Both the position numbers and the translations under genes were made by a program. Below, one piece after another: positions 23,285-34,200 of a stretch of DNA of 64,000 bases. How positions within the stretch are numbered: the first letter of the stretch is position 1; each line of letters starts with the position of its first letter. Below the pieces are notes generated by a model, which made no database searches, had not been told where the DNA came from, and was given only the letters and a program-made list of their open reading frames with translations. The stretch is from Mycolicibacterium hodleri (GTDB taxonomy: Bacteria; Actinomycetota; Actinomycetes; Mycobacteriales; Mycobacteriaceae): the NCBI RefSeq assembly GCF_006439015.1, contig NZ_RCZG01000002.1, positions 186,001 through 250,000 on the forward strand, in the 5' to 3' direction.

Positions 23285-25609
23285 CTAGTCCTCCTTGCGG
23301 ATCAACCGCATCAGCGCCTCGCGGCCGGGCGCCAGGAGTTCCTCGATGCGCGTCTGGTTCACGTCGGCGACGACGATCTCCCCGACATCCTCGTGGACGT
23401 TGCTAAAGATGCCGTGGGACTTCATCTTCTCGGTCTGATAGACGTTGTCCTCGGTCGGCGTGACGTAGTACACCGCCTCGGCCTTGAAGCGGTGCACCAG
23501 CCACAGGTGGACCAGCGTCATCAGGCGCTTCTGCCGCAACGCCTCGGCGAAGGTGTTCTGGTCGCGCACCGTGAGGATGCTGCGGCCGTGCCGATCCTTG
23601 ATGGGATCGACGAGGACGTTGGCGAGCAGTTCCTCGCCGTTGTCGTGAGTACCGTCGTCCCTGACGCCATAGATTCCGAGCTCGAGGACTTCGCCGCCAG
23701 CACGCCGCGGGCGCAACTGCACGCGTAGCGTCTCGCCCAGCTGGTTGTGCTCACTCCACAGCGCCAGCCACTCCTCGAGCAGCTTCTTCGGCACCTCTGT
23801 CTGCACGAGGTGCTGGTGCTGTGTCGACCCCTTGCCCATCGACTTGGTGGTGGCCGTGCGCCCCGAAGATGCAGCCAGGGCGGCATCGCTACGGGGCCCG
23901 CCGACGAGCGTCTGCGGGGTGCGGTACGGCGACTCGACCAGGCGCATCTTGCGCTGCAGCCGCGCCAGCGCCAACATGCCATCCTGCCGAAGCGCGGTGG
24001 CGAACTCTTCCGCAGCGACGCCGTCGATCTGATGGCCGCCGTAGGTCATGAAGTTGAAGACGAAGCCCATCTTTCCGATCTCCTCGGGGAACGCCCGCAT
24101 CTGATCGTCGGTCATGCCGGTGGTGTCCCAGTTGAACGAGGGGGACAGGTTGTAGGCCATCATCTTGTCCGGGTAGACGGCGCGGATCGCTCGCGCGAAC
24201 TGCCTGGCATCGTCGAGGTCTGCGGTCTTGGTCTCCATCCACAGGATGTCGCAGAACGGTGCGGCCGCCAGCGACTTCGCGATCGCGTACGGGATACCGC
24301 CGCGGACCTGGTAGTAGCCCTCCGGGGTCTTCGCGCGTTCGCAGTCCCATGGAACGTCGGCGCCCAACTCCCTGGCCTTCTCGCGGGCGGCATATAGGGA
24401 CGCGGTCTTCGCGAACTCACGCCACTCCGCAGGGGTCATTGCGAGCGGTTCGCCCTCGCGCTCACGGAATGCCACCAACTCGGCCACCGCCTCGCCGTAG
24501 GTCTCCAGTCCGGCGTCGGCCTGCCAGGCGTCGACGAAGCGCGACTCGACTCCGTCGAAGAGGTCGTCGACGGAGGTGAGCTGGCCGTCATGCTCGCCCT
24601 TCTGCCAGGCCGCCGCCGCCTCGGTGACGAGAGTTGCGATGCCGTGACGTTCGAGCCACGCGTCTGCGGCCTCGTACTCGCCGTCGGGAAGCGCGTAGAG
24701 CAGGTGGCCACGGAGCTCGGTGACGCCCTGTGCGTGGAAGCTGCGCATCAAGGCGAGGAAGCAGGCCTTGTACGGCGGCACCTTCAGGTTGGTTGCGCCT
24801 AGGAGGAACGGCTGATCCCGCTCGTCCGCGCGGCTGTCGATCAGGTTGGCCGCCTCGGCATCGGTCCGAGCCACGATGATGCCCGGCACCCGCATGATGT
24901 CGAGTTGGAAACGCGCGGTGTTCAGTCGCTTGATCTGCTCGTCCGAGGGCACCAGCACCTTGCCGCCCTGGTGTCCGCACTTCTTGGTGCCGGGACGCTG
25001 ATCCTCGATGTGGTAACCGGGCACGCCGGCTTCGACGAAGCGGCGGATCAGGTTGCGTACGTGCGGGTCACCACCGTGGCCGGTGTCGGCGTCGGCGATG
25101 ATGAACGGCCGGTAGTCGATGGCAGGGGTCGCGGCGCGCTGCGCGTCGGTCATCTTCAGCCGCAGATACTGCTGATTGCGGTCGGCGGTCAGCAGTGCGC
25201 GCACCAGCCCCGCCGCCTCGTCGGGCACCTGGCTCAGCGGGTAGCTGGCGAGGTCGGGTCCCGGATCCTCGCTGATGGAACCCTTCGCGGAGGTGGCCCA
25301 GCCGCCGAGGTAGATGCCCTCGATGCCCATCCGCTTGATCGTCACCGCCTGGCCAGGCGAGTAGGGCCCGAAGGTGGTGATGCTCTTCTGCGCCGACGCG
25401 AGCTCGCGCAGGCGGGCGTAGAAGGCTCCCGCTGCCTCGCGCGCCACCGGGTAGTCGGCGGGAATGGTGCCGCGCTGTTCGGCTACCTGACGCGCCGTGT
25501 ACAGGCGGACGATCCCCTCGAAGCGTGGACTGTCGATGTACCGCTGCGTCGCGGCGAGGTCCTCTTCGAAGGATGTTCTAGCCTGGACGTCTGTTTCGGT
25601 CATCGTCAT
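23285..25609 (-). CDS. aceA: isocitrate lyase, long (ICL2-type) form
   Basis: 774 residues, much longer than the 430-residue ICL1 and matching mycobacterial ICL2/AceA. It cleaves isocitrate to glyoxylate and succinate in the glyoxylate shunt and can also act on methylisocitrate. The catalytic loop KKCGHQGGK is present, preceded by the substrate-binding segments [13 protein letters not shown] and [12 protein letters not shown]. The C-terminal extension follows the lyase barrel as in ICL2. The start ATG 25609 follows GAGGAG; a longer frame to 25669 is not needed. Likely induced on fatty acids or acetate. A minus-strand TAGACT near 25665 may be its -10. Confidence 0.93.
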   Translation of the reverse strand: MTMTETDVQARTSFEEDLAATQRYIDSPRFEGIVRLYTARQVAEQRGTIPADYPVAREAAGAFYARLRELASAQKSITTFGPYSPGQAVTIKRMGIEGIYLGGWATSAKGSISEDPGPDLASYPLSQVPDEAAGLVRALLTADRNQQYLRLKMTDAQRAATPAIDYRPFIIADADTGHGGDPHVRNLIRRFVEAGVPGYHIEDQRPGTKKCGHQGGKVLVPSDEQIKRLNTARFQLDIMRVPGIIVARTDAEAANLIDSRADERDQPFLLGATNLKVPPYKACFLALMRSFHAQGVTELRGHLLYALPDGEYEAADAWLERHGIATLVTEAAAAWQKGEHDGQLTSVDDLFDGVESRFVDAWQADAGLETYGEAVAELVAFREREGEPLAMTPAEWREFAKTASLYAAREKARELGADVPWDCERAKTPEGYYQVRGGIPYAIAKSLAAAPFCDILWMETKTADLDDARQFARAIRAVYPDKMMAYNLSPSFNWDTTGMTDDQMRAFPEEIGKMGFVFNFMTYGGHQIDGVAAEEFATALRQDGMLALARLQRKMRLVESPYRTPQTLVGGPRSDAALAASSGRTATTKSMGKGSTQHQHLVQTEVPKKLLEEWLALWSEHNQLGETLRVQLRPRRAGGEVLELGIYGVRDDGTHDNGEELLANVLVDPIKDRHGRSILTVRDQNTFAEALRQKRLMTLVHLWLVHRFKAEAVYYVTPTEDNVYQTEKMKSHGIFSNVHEDVGEIVVADVNQTRIEELLAPGREALMRLIRKED

Positions 25610-25774
25610 CGGTTTACGCTCCTCATTGAGCCATTTGCTCTGGTGGTGCAAGTCTATGGCGCACGTCACGCGTGGAGTTTCGAATCACCCATCTCGCCAC
25701 CCGAATACACCCATCCCAGGCGTCTCAGCCGTTCCTCACAGGTCCATCTACGGTGGGGCTGCCTAACTGGCAGT

Positions 25775-27709
25775 GTGACAACGACATTGGAACTGCCCGT
25801 TCCGGCGAGCGACGACGCGGTCGAGCCGACGCGAAAGCACCTGTTTATCAGCCGGAAGAAGGACCGCTTCGGCTTCGCCGTTCTCCTGGCTGGGACGGCG
25901 GCGATGTACCTACCGAACATCACCGTCAACGGGATGGGCAACCAGTTCTATGCGGCCGCCGCGCAGGCGGGCTCGAAGAACTGGGAGGCACTGCTGTTCG
26001 GCTCGCTGGACACGCAGAACTTCATGACCGTCGACAAGCCACCGGTGTCGCAGTGGGTCATGGGTCTGTCCGGGCAGATCTTCGGGTTCAGCAGCGCCAG
26101 CATGCTGATTCCCGAGGCGCTGATGGCGGTCGCCACGGTAGCCCTGCTCTACGCGGCGGTTCGCCGGATCAGCGGTCCGAATGCGGCGCTGCTCGCGGGA
26201 GCGGCTTTCGCGTTGACTCCGGTCGCGGCTCTGATGTTCCGGTACAACAATCCCGACGCGGTGATGGTGCTGTTGATGATGGCCGCCGTCTACTGCTCGG
26301 TGCGGGCGCTGGAGCACGCCAGCGCCAGATGGATCGCATTGGCCGGCGCCGCGCTGGGCTTCGCGTTCCTGGCCAAGATGCTCGAAGGCATCATGGTGAT
26401 GCCCGCGATCGGCCTGGTCTATCTGATCGCCGCCCCGACCACCGTCGGCAAGAGGCTGCTGCATCTATGCGGATCCCTCGCGGCGTTCCTCGTCGCGGCG
26501 GGCTGGTTCGTCGCCTTGACCCTCGTCTGGCCCGCGTCGTCGAGGCCCTACATCGCCGGGTCTACCGACAACAACTTCATGAATCTGGTCCTCGGCTACA
26601 ACGGCTTCGCGAGGGTTCTTGGCAACGACTCGGTAGGCACCAGGGCCTTTCAGCTCAACCCGGTGATCGGGGCGACGGCGAGCACACCGTTTGAGGTCAA
26701 CCACGGCCATCACGGCGGGTTCAGTGGCTTCGGCGGCGACTCGCAGGGCCTCACCCGACTGTTCACCGGTGAGTTCGGTTTCGAAATCGGTTGGCTGTTG
26801 CCCGCGGCGCTGCTGGCCTTTGCGCTGGTCGTAGTCTCGCGCGGCCGCGCGCCGCGTACCGATCCGGTCCGGGCGGGGGCCATCGTGTTCGGCGTCTGGA
26901 TGCTGGTCGACGGGTTGGTGCTCAGCTACATGAAGACCATGGTCCACCCGTACTACTGCCTCTCGTTCGTGCCCGCCGTATGCGCAATGGTCGCGATCGG
27001 GGTTCACGAGATGTGGGGCAGGCGTGACTCCTGGTTCGGTCGTGGCGGCCTCACGGCGATGGTTCTCGGCACCGGCGTGTGGAGCTGGTGGATCCTGGGC
27101 CGCAATGCCGAATGGTTCCCGGCGCTGCGCTGGGCGATCCTGGCGGTCACCGTGGCCGCCGCCCTCTGCCTCCTGGTGGCGACGACGTCGGTGTCGCGGC
27201 AGCGGTTTGCAGTGGCAGCGCTGGCGATCGGGCTGAGTGGCGGGGTTCTCGGTGCGGCCGCCTATTCGTTCGCGACGATCGGTCATTCCCACAACGGGGG
27301 GATGGCCATGGTGGGCCCCGCCCGATCGGACGGGCACCGCGGTGGGGGCTGGGGGCAGGACGCCGACAACCCGCAATTGGAGGCCATGCTTCGGGCCACC
27401 CACACCGACTTCTCCGCGGCGATCAACCGGTCCAACGCTGCGGCGGGCCTCGAACTGTCGACCGACACCGCGGTCATGGCCATCGGCGGGTTCGGCGGCA
27501 GCGACCCGGTTCCGACCCTCGGTGAATTCGAGCTGGACGTCGCCAACCATCGGATCGGCTACTACGTCGCCCCGTCGCAGGAGCACCAACCCGGCGGATT
27601 CAGCGGGCGATCAGCCCACCCGGACATCTCCACCTGGGTGGCCGCCCACTTCACGCCGACGACCGTCGGGTCCGACACCGTCTATGACCTCACGGCGCCG
27701 GCGAAGTGA
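25775..27709 (+). CDS. GT39-type membrane glycosyltransferase (ArnT/PMT-like)
   Basis: 644 residues. The N-terminus VTTTLELPVPASDD is followed by a polytopic membrane protein. After the first helix comes the conserved acidic loop region (NGMGNQFYAAAAQAGSKNW, then TVDKPPVSQWVMGLSGQIFG). This matches polyprenyl-phosphate-sugar-using glycosyltransferases of the ArnT/PMT group. About ten helices follow. A Gly/His-rich loop (NHGHHGGFSGFGG) precedes the last membrane block, and the C-terminal about 130 residues are soluble and extracellular. It probably transfers a sugar to cell-wall or secreted material outside the membrane. GTG 25775 is the likely start; the much longer upstream frame is antisense to aceA. 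Confidence 0.82.
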   Translation: MTTTLELPVPASDDAVEPTRKHLFISRKKDRFGFAVLLAGTAAMYLPNITVNGMGNQFYAAAAQAGSKNWEALLFGSLDTQNFMTVDKPPVSQWVMGLSGQIFGFSSASMLIPEALMAVATVALLYAAVRRISGPNAALLAGAAFALTPVAALMFRYNNPDAVMVLLMMAAVYCSVRALEHASARWIALAGAALGFAFLAKMLEGIMVMPAIGLVYLIAAPTTVGKRLLHLCGSLAAFLVAAGWFVALTLVWPASSRPYIAGSTDNNFMNLVLGYNGFARVLGNDSVGTRAFQLNPVIGATASTPFEVNHGHHGGFSGFGGDSQGLTRLFTGEFGFEIGWLLPAALLAFALVVVSRGRAPRTDPVRAGAIVFGVWMLVDGLVLSYMKTMVHPYYCLSFVPAVCAMVAIGVHEMWGRRDSWFGRGGLTAMVLGTGVWSWWILGRNAEWFPALRWAILAVTVAAALCLLVATTSVSRQRFAVAALAIGLSGGVLGAAAYSFATIGHSHNGGMAMVGPARSDGHRGGGWGQDADNPQLEAMLRATHTDFSAAINRSNAAAGLELSTDTAVMAIGGFGGSDPVPTLGEFELDVANHRIGYYVAPSQEHQPGGFSGRSAHPDISTWVAAHFTPTTVGSDTVYDLTAPAK

Positions 27710-27773
27710 GCCATGGCCGTGATGTGACAACGTCCGAGTGGGCAGGCAGGGCTGCCTCAGTAGGATGCCTCGC

Positions 27774-29114
27774 ATGCCATTGGCCACCGGGGAGACGTTC
27801 GCCGGATACGTGATCTCGCGTCTACTGGGTGCGGGCGCCATGGGCGAGGTCTACCTGGCGGAGCACCCACGGTTGCCGCGCCGCGATGCCCTCAAGGTGA
27901 TGGCGCTGAACGTGTCGACCGATGCCGAGTACCGAGAGCGGTTCAATCGTGAGGCGCAGAACGTCGCTGCACTGTGGCACCCGAACATCGTCACCGTCCA
28001 CGACCGCGGCGAGGACGAGGGTCGGTTGTGGATCGCGATGGACTACGTCGAGGGCACCGACGCCGGTCAGCTCCTCTTGGAGACGGACTATCGCCGCGGA
28101 ATGCCGCCCGCCGACGTGGTGCGGATCATCCGCGCCGTCGCCGACGCCCTGGACTACGCCCATCAGCGTCAACTGCTGCACCGTGACGTGAAGCCCGCCA
28201 ACATCCTGCTGGCGCCACAGGACACCGGCGGCTGGCGGGTGCTACTGGCCGATTTCGGCATCGCGCGGCGGGTCGACGACTCCAGCGGGCTGACCGAAAC
28301 CAACATGGCGGTCGGGACCGTTGCCTACGCCGCGCCAGAACAGCTGATGGGGCTGACCCTCGACGGGCGGGCCGATCAATACTCCCTCGCCGCAACGGCA
28401 TTCGAGTTGCTGACCGGCCAGCACCTGTACCTGGACCGCAATCCCGCCGTCGTGATCAGTCAGCACGTGAGCGCTCCACCGCCGGCGATCGCGGACCGCA
28501 AACCCGAACTGTCCGGTCTGGGTCCCGTGCTGGCCAAGGCGCTCGCGAAGGCGCCCGATGACCGCTACGACTCCTGCACCGATTTCGCGAAGGCGCTCGC
28601 GCGGCACCTCGACGGTGAACTCGACGCTGCGGGTGTCGAGGACACGATGCTGGCGAGCCATGTACCGGCGCGCCACTCTCGCGCACAATCCAAGGGCCGG
28701 ATGTATTGGCTGGGAGTGGCTTCCGCGACTTTGGTCGCACTGATACTCATCGGGGGCGTCGTCGCGGCCATTCTCATCGCGCGCCAGCAAAGCAACGTCG
28801 TCGCACAGCCACCCCCGTCCGCGCCGGCCGTGCCCGTCGTCCTGGTCGGTGCGGATTGCCAAGTCCTCGGGGCCGCCGGCGTCACCGAGACCGGGGACAA
28901 GGCCTACTGCGCCCGACTGCCTCCCAGCGACGACGTCATGTGGTCCCTCGTATCCGGTGTGGTGCCATCGCCCACCGTCACGCCCGGACCGGACGCCGTG
29001 GTCTATCCGGCGGGGATCGAAGACCAAGTTCGCGTGTGCGTCGAGCAGACCGGGAAATCGCGAATCGCGTGCCGCGAGGACATCCGGAAGGGAAACCTCT
29101 ACGGGCCTCCGTGA
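27774..29114 (+). CDS. membrane Ser/Thr protein kinase (Pkn family)
   Basis: 446 residues. The kinase domain (about 9-280) has the glycine loop [21 protein letters not shown] with the ATP-binding Lys, catalytic [18 protein letters not shown] and the activation segment ending YAAPEQL. A membrane helix follows at about 303-325, then a Pro-rich linker and an extracellular domain of about 90 residues with four Cys. The domain resembles small sensor domains of mycobacterial Pkn proteins. TAGGAT at 27761-27766 sits 7 bases before ATG 27774, consistent with a leaderless transcript; ATG 27765 is the alternative start. It follows the GT39 gene by 64 bases. Confidence 0.88.
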   Translation: MPLATGETFAGYVISRLLGAGAMGEVYLAEHPRLPRRDALKVMALNVSTDAEYRERFNREAQNVAALWHPNIVTVHDRGEDEGRLWIAMDYVEGTDAGQLLLETDYRRGMPPADVVRIIRAVADALDYAHQRQLLHRDVKPANILLAPQDTGGWRVLLADFGIARRVDDSSGLTETNMAVGTVAYAAPEQLMGLTLDGRADQYSLAATAFELLTGQHLYLDRNPAVVISQHVSAPPPAIADRKPELSGLGPVLAKALAKAPDDRYDSCTDFAKALARHLDGELDAAGVEDTMLASHVPARHSRAQSKGRMYWLGVASATLVALILIGGVVAAILIARQQSNVVAQPPPSAPAVPVVLVGADCQVLGAAGVTETGDKAYCARLPPSDDVMWSLVSGVVPSPTVTPGPDAVVYPAGIEDQVRVCVEQTGKSRIACREDIRKGNLYGPP

Positions 29115-29578
29115 GCGTAGCGGTCGCACAGTCGCGTCAGTGTCGCCTCGATGCCCTTGGCGTTGCTCTTCACGAAACCCGTTCGGCGGTAGTACTTCAA
29201 CGCGTCCTTCACCGGACCGGCGTCCGAGAAGTCGAACGTCTCCGTGACCCTGGTAGTGGTGGGCGTGAGCGCGGTGAACTCCCAGCGCCAATGATGTCCG
29301 ACCGGGTGGCGCCACTCGATCAGTTCGTCGGGTTTGAGGGCGGTGACGACGCTGGTGACGCGGTAGGGCACGCCGAACATCCTCATCTTGGTGGAAAATC
29401 GGGCGCCCGCTACTAGCTCCGGAGGAGCCGCGCGATTGGCGCCGACCGTGCCGGAACCGTCCAGTTCGTGATGCCGACGTGGGTCCGCGACGATCGCGAA
29501 GAGTTCGGCGGCGGGGGCGTTCACGTCCACCGAGCGGCTCACCTGGTTGGGCCCGGCATCGACGACGGTGACGGTCAC
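29099..29578 (-). CDS. SRPBCC-family (polyketide cyclase/START-like) protein
   Basis: 159 residues. The pattern [20 protein letters not shown] at the start and [20 protein letters not shown] later is typical of the SRPBCC fold, which binds hydrophobic ligands. It ends 16 bases inside the convergent kinase gene. Its ATG overlaps the stop of the SDR gene by 4 bases, so it is the last gene of the hut operon. The ligand is unknown. Confidence 0.8.
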   Translation of the reverse strand: MTVTVVDAGPNQVSRSVDVNAPAAELFAIVADPRRHHELDGSGTVGANRAAPPELVAGARFSTKMRMFGVPYRVTSVVTALKPDELIEWRHPVGHHWRWEFTALTPTTTRVTETFDFSDAGPVKDALKYYRRTGFVKSNAKGIEATLTRLCDRYAHGGP

Positions 29579-30423
29579 GAGTCCGCTCCCTTCTGCGGGG
29601 TGGCGACCATGGCGGCACTGCGGTCCCAGAGTTCGCGGGCCAGGTCGGCGTCGTAAGCCTGCTTGTTGGCCTTCGCGACCGAGTGGCCGGAATAGTACTC
29701 GCCGGTTACCCAGTCCCGCCCTGGCGCGGCCGAGGCCAGCCAGACCAGCAGATCGGAACCCCGCTCGGAGCCGACCAGTACCAGGTGTTTGAGTGGGGTG
29801 CGGTAGACCATACGGAACAATCGCACATTGGACTCGCCGCCGAAATTCGACGCCACATTTCCGGGATGGAATGCAGCCGTGGAGATTCCGACCGAGTGGT
29901 AACGGCGATCGAGCTCCTTGGTGAAGAGGATGTTCTCCAGTTTGGTGGTGCCGTAGGCCTTCTGCGAGCGGTAGCCGCGTTCGGATTCCAGGTCGTCGAC
30001 GTCGACGCGGCCGAACAGTTTGTTGCCCACACTCGACGTGTTCAGCACGCTGGCCTTGGACTCGACGAGCCGGTCGATGAGCAGGGTCGTCAGGAGGAAG
30101 GGGGCCAGGTGGTTGACCTGAAATGTCTTCTCGTGGCCGTCGACGGTGACCTGGCGTTCGCCCATGATGCCGCCGGCGTTGTTGGCCAGAACGTCGATGC
30201 GCGGGTAGTGCGACAACAGTTCGTCCGCCAATCTGTGTACCTGCGCGAGTTCGCTGAAGTCCGCCAGGAAGTGGTCGGCCCCTATGTCGGCGGCGACCGC
30301 CGCCGTCTTCTGCGGCGAGCGCCCGACGACGACGACGTGCTCGCCGCTCCTGCTGAGCCGCTTGGCAGCGGCGGCGCCGATGCCGTCGCTGGCACCTGTG
30401 ATGACGATGGTTCGACCCGTCAC
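29575..30423 (-). CDS. short-chain dehydrogenase/reductase
   Basis: 282 residues from GTG 30423 ([16 protein letters not shown]). It has the NAD(P)-binding TGASDGIG loop, the structural NNAGG motif, the catalytic Ser in LNTSSVGN, and Tyr-x-x-x-Lys in YGTTKLEN. It resembles the retinol dehydrogenase/WW-oxidoreductase-like SDR group. The ribosome site GAGGGAC lies before the start, which overlaps the hutI stop by 4 bases. The coupling to hut genes is unusual, since no SDR step is known in histidine breakdown. Confidence 0.85.
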   Translation of the reverse strand: MTGRTIVITGASDGIGAAAAKRLSRSGEHVVVVGRSPQKTAAVAADIGADHFLADFSELAQVHRLADELLSHYPRIDVLANNAGGIMGERQVTVDGHEKTFQVNHLAPFLLTTLLIDRLVESKASVLNTSSVGNKLFGRVDVDDLESERGYRSQKAYGTTKLENILFTKELDRRYHSVGISTAAFHPGNVASNFGGESNVRLFRMVYRTPLKHLVLVGSERGSDLLVWLASAAPGRDWVTGEYYSGHSVAKANKQAYDADLARELWDRSAAMVATPQKGADS

Positions 30424-31616
30424 TGAACGTCCCTCGATTCTGTTGGCCTGCAGAGGGTTCCCGCCGTCACGACGTCGCAAACCAGCGGGACGCCGGGCCG
30501 GTAGGCGAGATGCACGTACGACGGTGCGGCAAGGCGGATGAAATCGGCGCGCATGCCGACCGCGAGGCTGCCGACGTCGTCCCTGCGCAGCGCGACAGCC
30601 CCACCCGCAGTGGCCGACCAGACGGCCTCCGCTGGCGTGAAACCCATGTCGCGGACGGCGACGGCGATGCAGAACGCCATGCTCGTCGTGAACGAACTAC
30701 CGGGGTTGCAGTCGGTGGCGATCGCGACGGTCACGCCCGCGTCGAGGAAACGCCGGCCGTCGGGCCAGATTGCGCGCGTGGAGAATTCGGCACCTGGCAG
30801 CAGAGTGGCGACGGTCGTGTCCGCCGCTGCCAGCGCTTCGATGTCGGTGTCGGTGGCGTATGTGCAATGGTCGACGGACGCGGCGCGAAGCTCGACACCG
30901 AGCCGGATGCCGTCACCGGGTCCGAGCTGCGATGCGTGCAGCCGGGGGAGCAGGCCTGTTGCGATTCCGGCTTCGAGGATGAATCGTGTCTCGTCGACGT
31001 CGAAGGCGCCGCGATCGCAGAAGACGTCGATCCAGCGGGCATGCGGTCGGCACGCTGCGAGCATCTCGCCGGCGACGAGCCGGACGTAGTCGTCTCTCGC
31101 GCTGCGATATTCGGGGGGGACGACGTGCGCGCCGAGAAACGTCGTCTCGGGGGTGAATCGGCGCCCGATCTCGAGCGATCGCACCTCGGTGCCGATGTCG
31201 AGGCCATAGCCGCTCTTGGTTTCGAACGTGGTGACGCCGCCGGAGACCAGCTCCGCCGCGAGCCTGTCGAGATTGTCCGACAGGCTCGCCGCGGTGGCGT
31301 TCCTGGTGGCTTCGACGGTGGTGCTGATTCCGCCGCCGTCGTATGGCAGTCCGCTCATCCTGGCGGCGAACTCCGCGGACCGGTCGCCTGCGAAGACGAG
31401 ATGCGCGTGGCTGTCGACGAATCCCGGCAGCACGCTGCAGCCGCCGACGTCGACGCACGAGTCGGCAGCGGGGGCGGCCGCGCTGGGGCCAACCCATGCG
31501 ACGAGGCCGTCGGCCACCAGGATCGCTGCGTCGGTGACGACTCCCAGTGGCGACCCGTCACCGACCGACGTGTCGTTGGTGACCAGTTCACCGATGTTGT
31601 CGTACAGAACGCTCAT
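30420..31616 (-). CDS. hutI: imidazolonepropionase
   Basis: 398 residues. Hydrolyses 4-imidazolone-5-propionate to N-formimino-L-glutamate, the third step of histidine degradation. Amidohydrolase-fold metal ligands are visible: [31 protein letters not shown] and [10 protein letters not shown]. Two ATG codons occur in tandem (31619 and 31616); the second leaves a usable distance from GGGGG. The start overlaps the hutF stop, and the stop overlaps the SDR start, so translation is coupled throughout. Confidence 0.93.
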   Translation of the reverse strand: MSVLYDNIGELVTNDTSVGDGSPLGVVTDAAILVADGLVAWVGPSAAAPAADSCVDVGGCSVLPGFVDSHAHLVFAGDRSAEFAARMSGLPYDGGGISTTVEATRNATAASLSDNLDRLAAELVSGGVTTFETKSGYGLDIGTEVRSLEIGRRFTPETTFLGAHVVPPEYRSARDDYVRLVAGEMLAACRPHARWIDVFCDRGAFDVDETRFILEAGIATGLLPRLHASQLGPGDGIRLGVELRAASVDHCTYATDTDIEALAAADTTVATLLPGAEFSTRAIWPDGRRFLDAGVTVAIATDCNPGSSFTTSMAFCIAVAVRDMGFTPAEAVWSATAGGAVALRRDDVGSLAVGMRADFIRLAAPSYVHLAYRPGVPLVCDVVTAGTLCRPTESRDVQ

Positions 31617-32977
31617 CATTCCCCCAGGACTGCGGAAATCGTATCTGCCAGTTCGCGTCCCGGGTCGGTGACCAGCCGGTGCCGCCGATCGGTGACCACG
31701 ACTCTTCCGTCGATCACGACGTCGGTCACGTCTGCAGCCGTGGCGGCGAAGACGGCGTTCTCCACGGTCGGGCCGCCGCCCGCGGTGCGTACGGAGTTGA
31801 GGTCGACGGCCACCAGGTCTGCGCGCGCACCGACGCGCAATTCGCCGGCCCGGGACCAGCCGAGGGCCCAATGGCCGTCGCGAGTGGCGGATTCAAGCAG
31901 TCGGGATGCCGGTAGGACACCTCGTTCCCGGCGGACGAGTCGCTCGTCGAGTTCGACGGCTCGGGCCTCCTCGAACAGGTCGATGACGGCGTGGCTGTCA
32001 GAACCCAGGCTGAACGGCCCCGGTCCCGCCAACAGGTCGGGTGCGGGCCCGACGCCGTCGCCGAGGTCGCGTTCGGTGGTGGGGCAGAAGCAGACACCGG
32101 TGCCGCTGTCGCGCAGGTCGGTGACGTCGGTGTCGGTCAGGTGAGTGGCGTGCACCGCGGTGGTGCGGTCGCCGAGAACGCCGTGATCGCGCATGAGCGC
32201 GGTGGGCGTGCAGCCGTGAACGGCGCGGCACTGTTCGACCTCGGCGGTCTGCTCCGAGGAATGGACGTGCAGGGGCGCGTCCGAGTTCGCCGCCCACCGT
32301 ACGACCGACGACATGTCCGCCACCGGTACGGCACGGACGGAATGTATGGCCGCGCCGATCAATACGTGGTCATAGTCGGTCGAGTCGCGGTGAAGGGCCT
32401 CGACGCGTTGCGCCCAGCGGTCGCCGTCACCGTCGCCGAACCGCTGCTGCGGACCGTTGGCGAGTAGGGCGCCGTCGACACCGGAACGGAGATAACACGT
32501 GTCGAGCAGAGTGATCCGGATGCCCGCCTCGGCGGCGGCGGCGATGAGGGCGTGGCCCATCGCGTTGGGATCGGCATAGGACGTGCCGCCGTTGTCGTGA
32601 TGCAGGTAATGGAACTCGCCGACGGCCGTGATCCCGGCCAGCGCCATCTCCGTATACACCGCGCGGGCGAGATCGCGGTACAGGTCAGGGGTGAGTCGAT
32701 CCGCCGCTTGATACATCAGGTCGCGCCACGACCAGAAGGACCCGCGGTCACGCTGTGTTCTCGAACGCAGGGCGCGGTGGAACGCATGCGAGTGGGCGTT
32801 CGCGAGACCGGGCAGGATCAAGCCGCGCAATCGTCGGTGATCGGCGGGTGGGCTGTCCGGCTGGATGCCGTCGATGATCCCGTCGACGACGGTGACCAGG
32901 ACCCCCTCGGCGACGCGGTCCCCGCCGAGCCAGGCGTGCTCACACCACCACCGGGACGTCGACGGGCTTGCGCTCAT
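31616..32977 (-). CDS. hutF: formimidoylglutamate deiminase
   Basis: 453 residues. Converts N-formimino-L-glutamate to N-formyl-L-glutamate and ammonia, the branch of histidine breakdown that then needs a deformylase. Amidohydrolase metal-binding motifs are [13 protein letters not shown], the second-sphere [23 protein letters not shown] and [13 protein letters not shown], all characteristic of HutF. ATG 32977 overlaps the stop of the upstream amidohydrolase gene (ATGA). Confidence 0.92.
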   Translation of the reverse strand: MSASPSTSRWWCEHAWLGGDRVAEGVLVTVVDGIIDGIQPDSPPADHRRLRGLILPGLANAHSHAFHRALRSRTQRDRGSFWSWRDLMYQAADRLTPDLYRDLARAVYTEMALAGITAVGEFHYLHHDNGGTSYADPNAMGHALIAAAAEAGIRITLLDTCYLRSGVDGALLANGPQQRFGDGDGDRWAQRVEALHRDSTDYDHVLIGAAIHSVRAVPVADMSSVVRWAANSDAPLHVHSSEQTAEVEQCRAVHGCTPTALMRDHGVLGDRTTAVHATHLTDTDVTDLRDSGTGVCFCPTTERDLGDGVGPAPDLLAGPGPFSLGSDSHAVIDLFEEARAVELDERLVRRERGVLPASRLLESATRDGHWALGWSRAGELRVGARADLVAVDLNSVRTAGGGPTVENAVFAATAADVTDVVIDGRVVVTDRRHRLVTDPGRELADTISAVLGE

Positions 32978-34200
32978 CCGGTGACCCACTCGGCCATCAC
33001 GTCGGCCAGTGCCTCCGCCCCGCGTCGGCAGTCGCCGATCTCGGCGTACTCGTCCGGAGAATGGGAGATGCCGGTGGGGTTGCGCACGAACAACATTGCG
33101 GTGGGCACGGTGGTCGACAGAATGCCCGCGTCGTGCCCGGCCTGAGTCGGTAGAACGGGAACGTCGCCGAGAGTCGCCAGGGCATGCAACATCCGCTGGC
33201 GTGGCGGGTCGGGGAAGAGCACTGCGGGGGAGACGGATTCGACCTCCACGGCCAGGTCAGTCCGGTCGGCGGCAGCCTGACCGGTCGCATCCGCGGTGAC
33301 CGCGGCGACCATCGCCGACAACGTGGCCTCGTCGGCCGCCCGGGCGTCGAGCCACGCCTGCACCTGGGACGGAACGGCGTTCGACCCGTTGGGCGTGACG
33401 CGCACCTTGCCGAAGGTCGCCACCGCCCGATGCGAGACGGCCTGAGCGCGCGCGGCATGCACGGCCGACGCGAACGTCAGCATCGGATCACGCCGGTCGA
33501 CGAGGCGGGTGGTGCCCGCATGGTTGGCCTCACCGCCGAAGGTGAACTGCCAGCGGCCGTGCGGCCAGATGGACGACGCGACGGCGATCGGCTTGTCGAC
33601 CAGATCGAGGGCGCGCCCCTGCTCGACGTGCAGCTCCACGTAGACGCCTACCCGTTCGATTAGCCGCTCGTCGGGGCCGAGGTGTGCGGGGTCGCGTCCG
33701 GCGGCGAGCAGGGCCTCGGCCAGCGTCGTGCCGTCACCGTCGCGCAGGTTCAGTGCGCGCTCGGCGGTCAGTGCGCCGGTGGAGAGCTGTGACCCGATGC
33801 AGGCCACGCCGAAGCGGGCACCCTCCTCGTCGACGAAGGCCACGACGGCGACCGGGATCTTGGGACTGAGGTCCCGCGCAACGAGCAGGTCGATCGCAGC
33901 GAACGCGGACACGATGCCGAGGGGGCCGTCGTAGGCCCCGCCGTCGGGCACCGAGTCCAGATGCGAGCCGGTGACGAAGGCTCCTCGCGGGTCACCGACC
34001 CACCCGGCAGGCATCCACCACGCCCAGACATTTCCGTTGCGGTCCTCCTCGACCGTCATCCCGCGACGCTGGGCTTCGCCGGTGAACCATTCGCGCAGCG
34101 TCAGATCGGTTGTGGTCCAAGCGAATCGGCGATAGCCGCCGCTGAGGGGGTCACGACCGACGTCGAGGATGGACTCCCAGAGTGAGTCGAAAGTGGTCAC
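32974..34200 (-). CDS. M20-family amidohydrolase (allantoate amidohydrolase-like), likely N-formylglutamate step
   Basis: 408 residues of the M20/Zn-dependent carbamoylase-allantoate amidohydrolase group. Metal ligands appear in [19 protein letters not shown] (His and bridging Asp), [12 protein letters not shown], and the conserved [11 protein letters not shown] and [16 protein letters not shown] segments. By sequence it would be called AllC. It lies between hutU and hutF with 4-base overlaps and no hutG is present. I infer that it removes the formyl group from N-formylglutamate, or a closely linked step. Confidence 0.85.
   Translation of the reverse strand: MTTFDSLWESILDVGRDPLSGGYRRFAWTTTDLTLREWFTGEAQRRGMTVEEDRNGNVWAWWMPAGWVGDPRGAFVTGSHLDSVPDGGAYDGPLGIVSAFAAIDLLVARDLSPKIPVAVVAFVDEEGARFGVACIGSQLSTGALTAERALNLRDGDGTTLAEALLAAGRDPAHLGPDERLIERVGVYVELHVEQGRALDLVDKPIAVASSIWPHGRWQFTFGGEANHAGTTRLVDRRDPMLTFASAVHAARAQAVSHRAVATFGKVRVTPNGSNAVPSQVQAWLDARAADEATLSAMVAAVTADATGQAAADRTDLAVEVESVSPAVLFPDPPRQRMLHALATLGDVPVLPTQAGHDAGILSTTVPTAMLFVRNPTGISHSPDEYAEIGDCRRGAEALADVMAEWVTG

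Noticed and set aside
24905..25774. Upstream extension of the GT39 glycosyltransferase frame by about 290 codons
   Set aside because: This part is antisense to isocitrate lyase and lacks any domain; the protein family begins at about 25775.
26465..27589. 374-codon minus-strand frame inside the GT39 gene
   Set aside because: Antisense shadow; the GT39 protein has clear membrane segments and conserved motifs.
28242..29618. 458-codon minus-strand frame opposite the Ser/Thr kinase
   Set aside because: The kinase motifs on the plus strand are unambiguous.
30510..32144. 544-codon open frame on the plus strand
   Set aside because: Antisense to hutI and hutF, a GC-driven shadow frame without domains or ribosome site.
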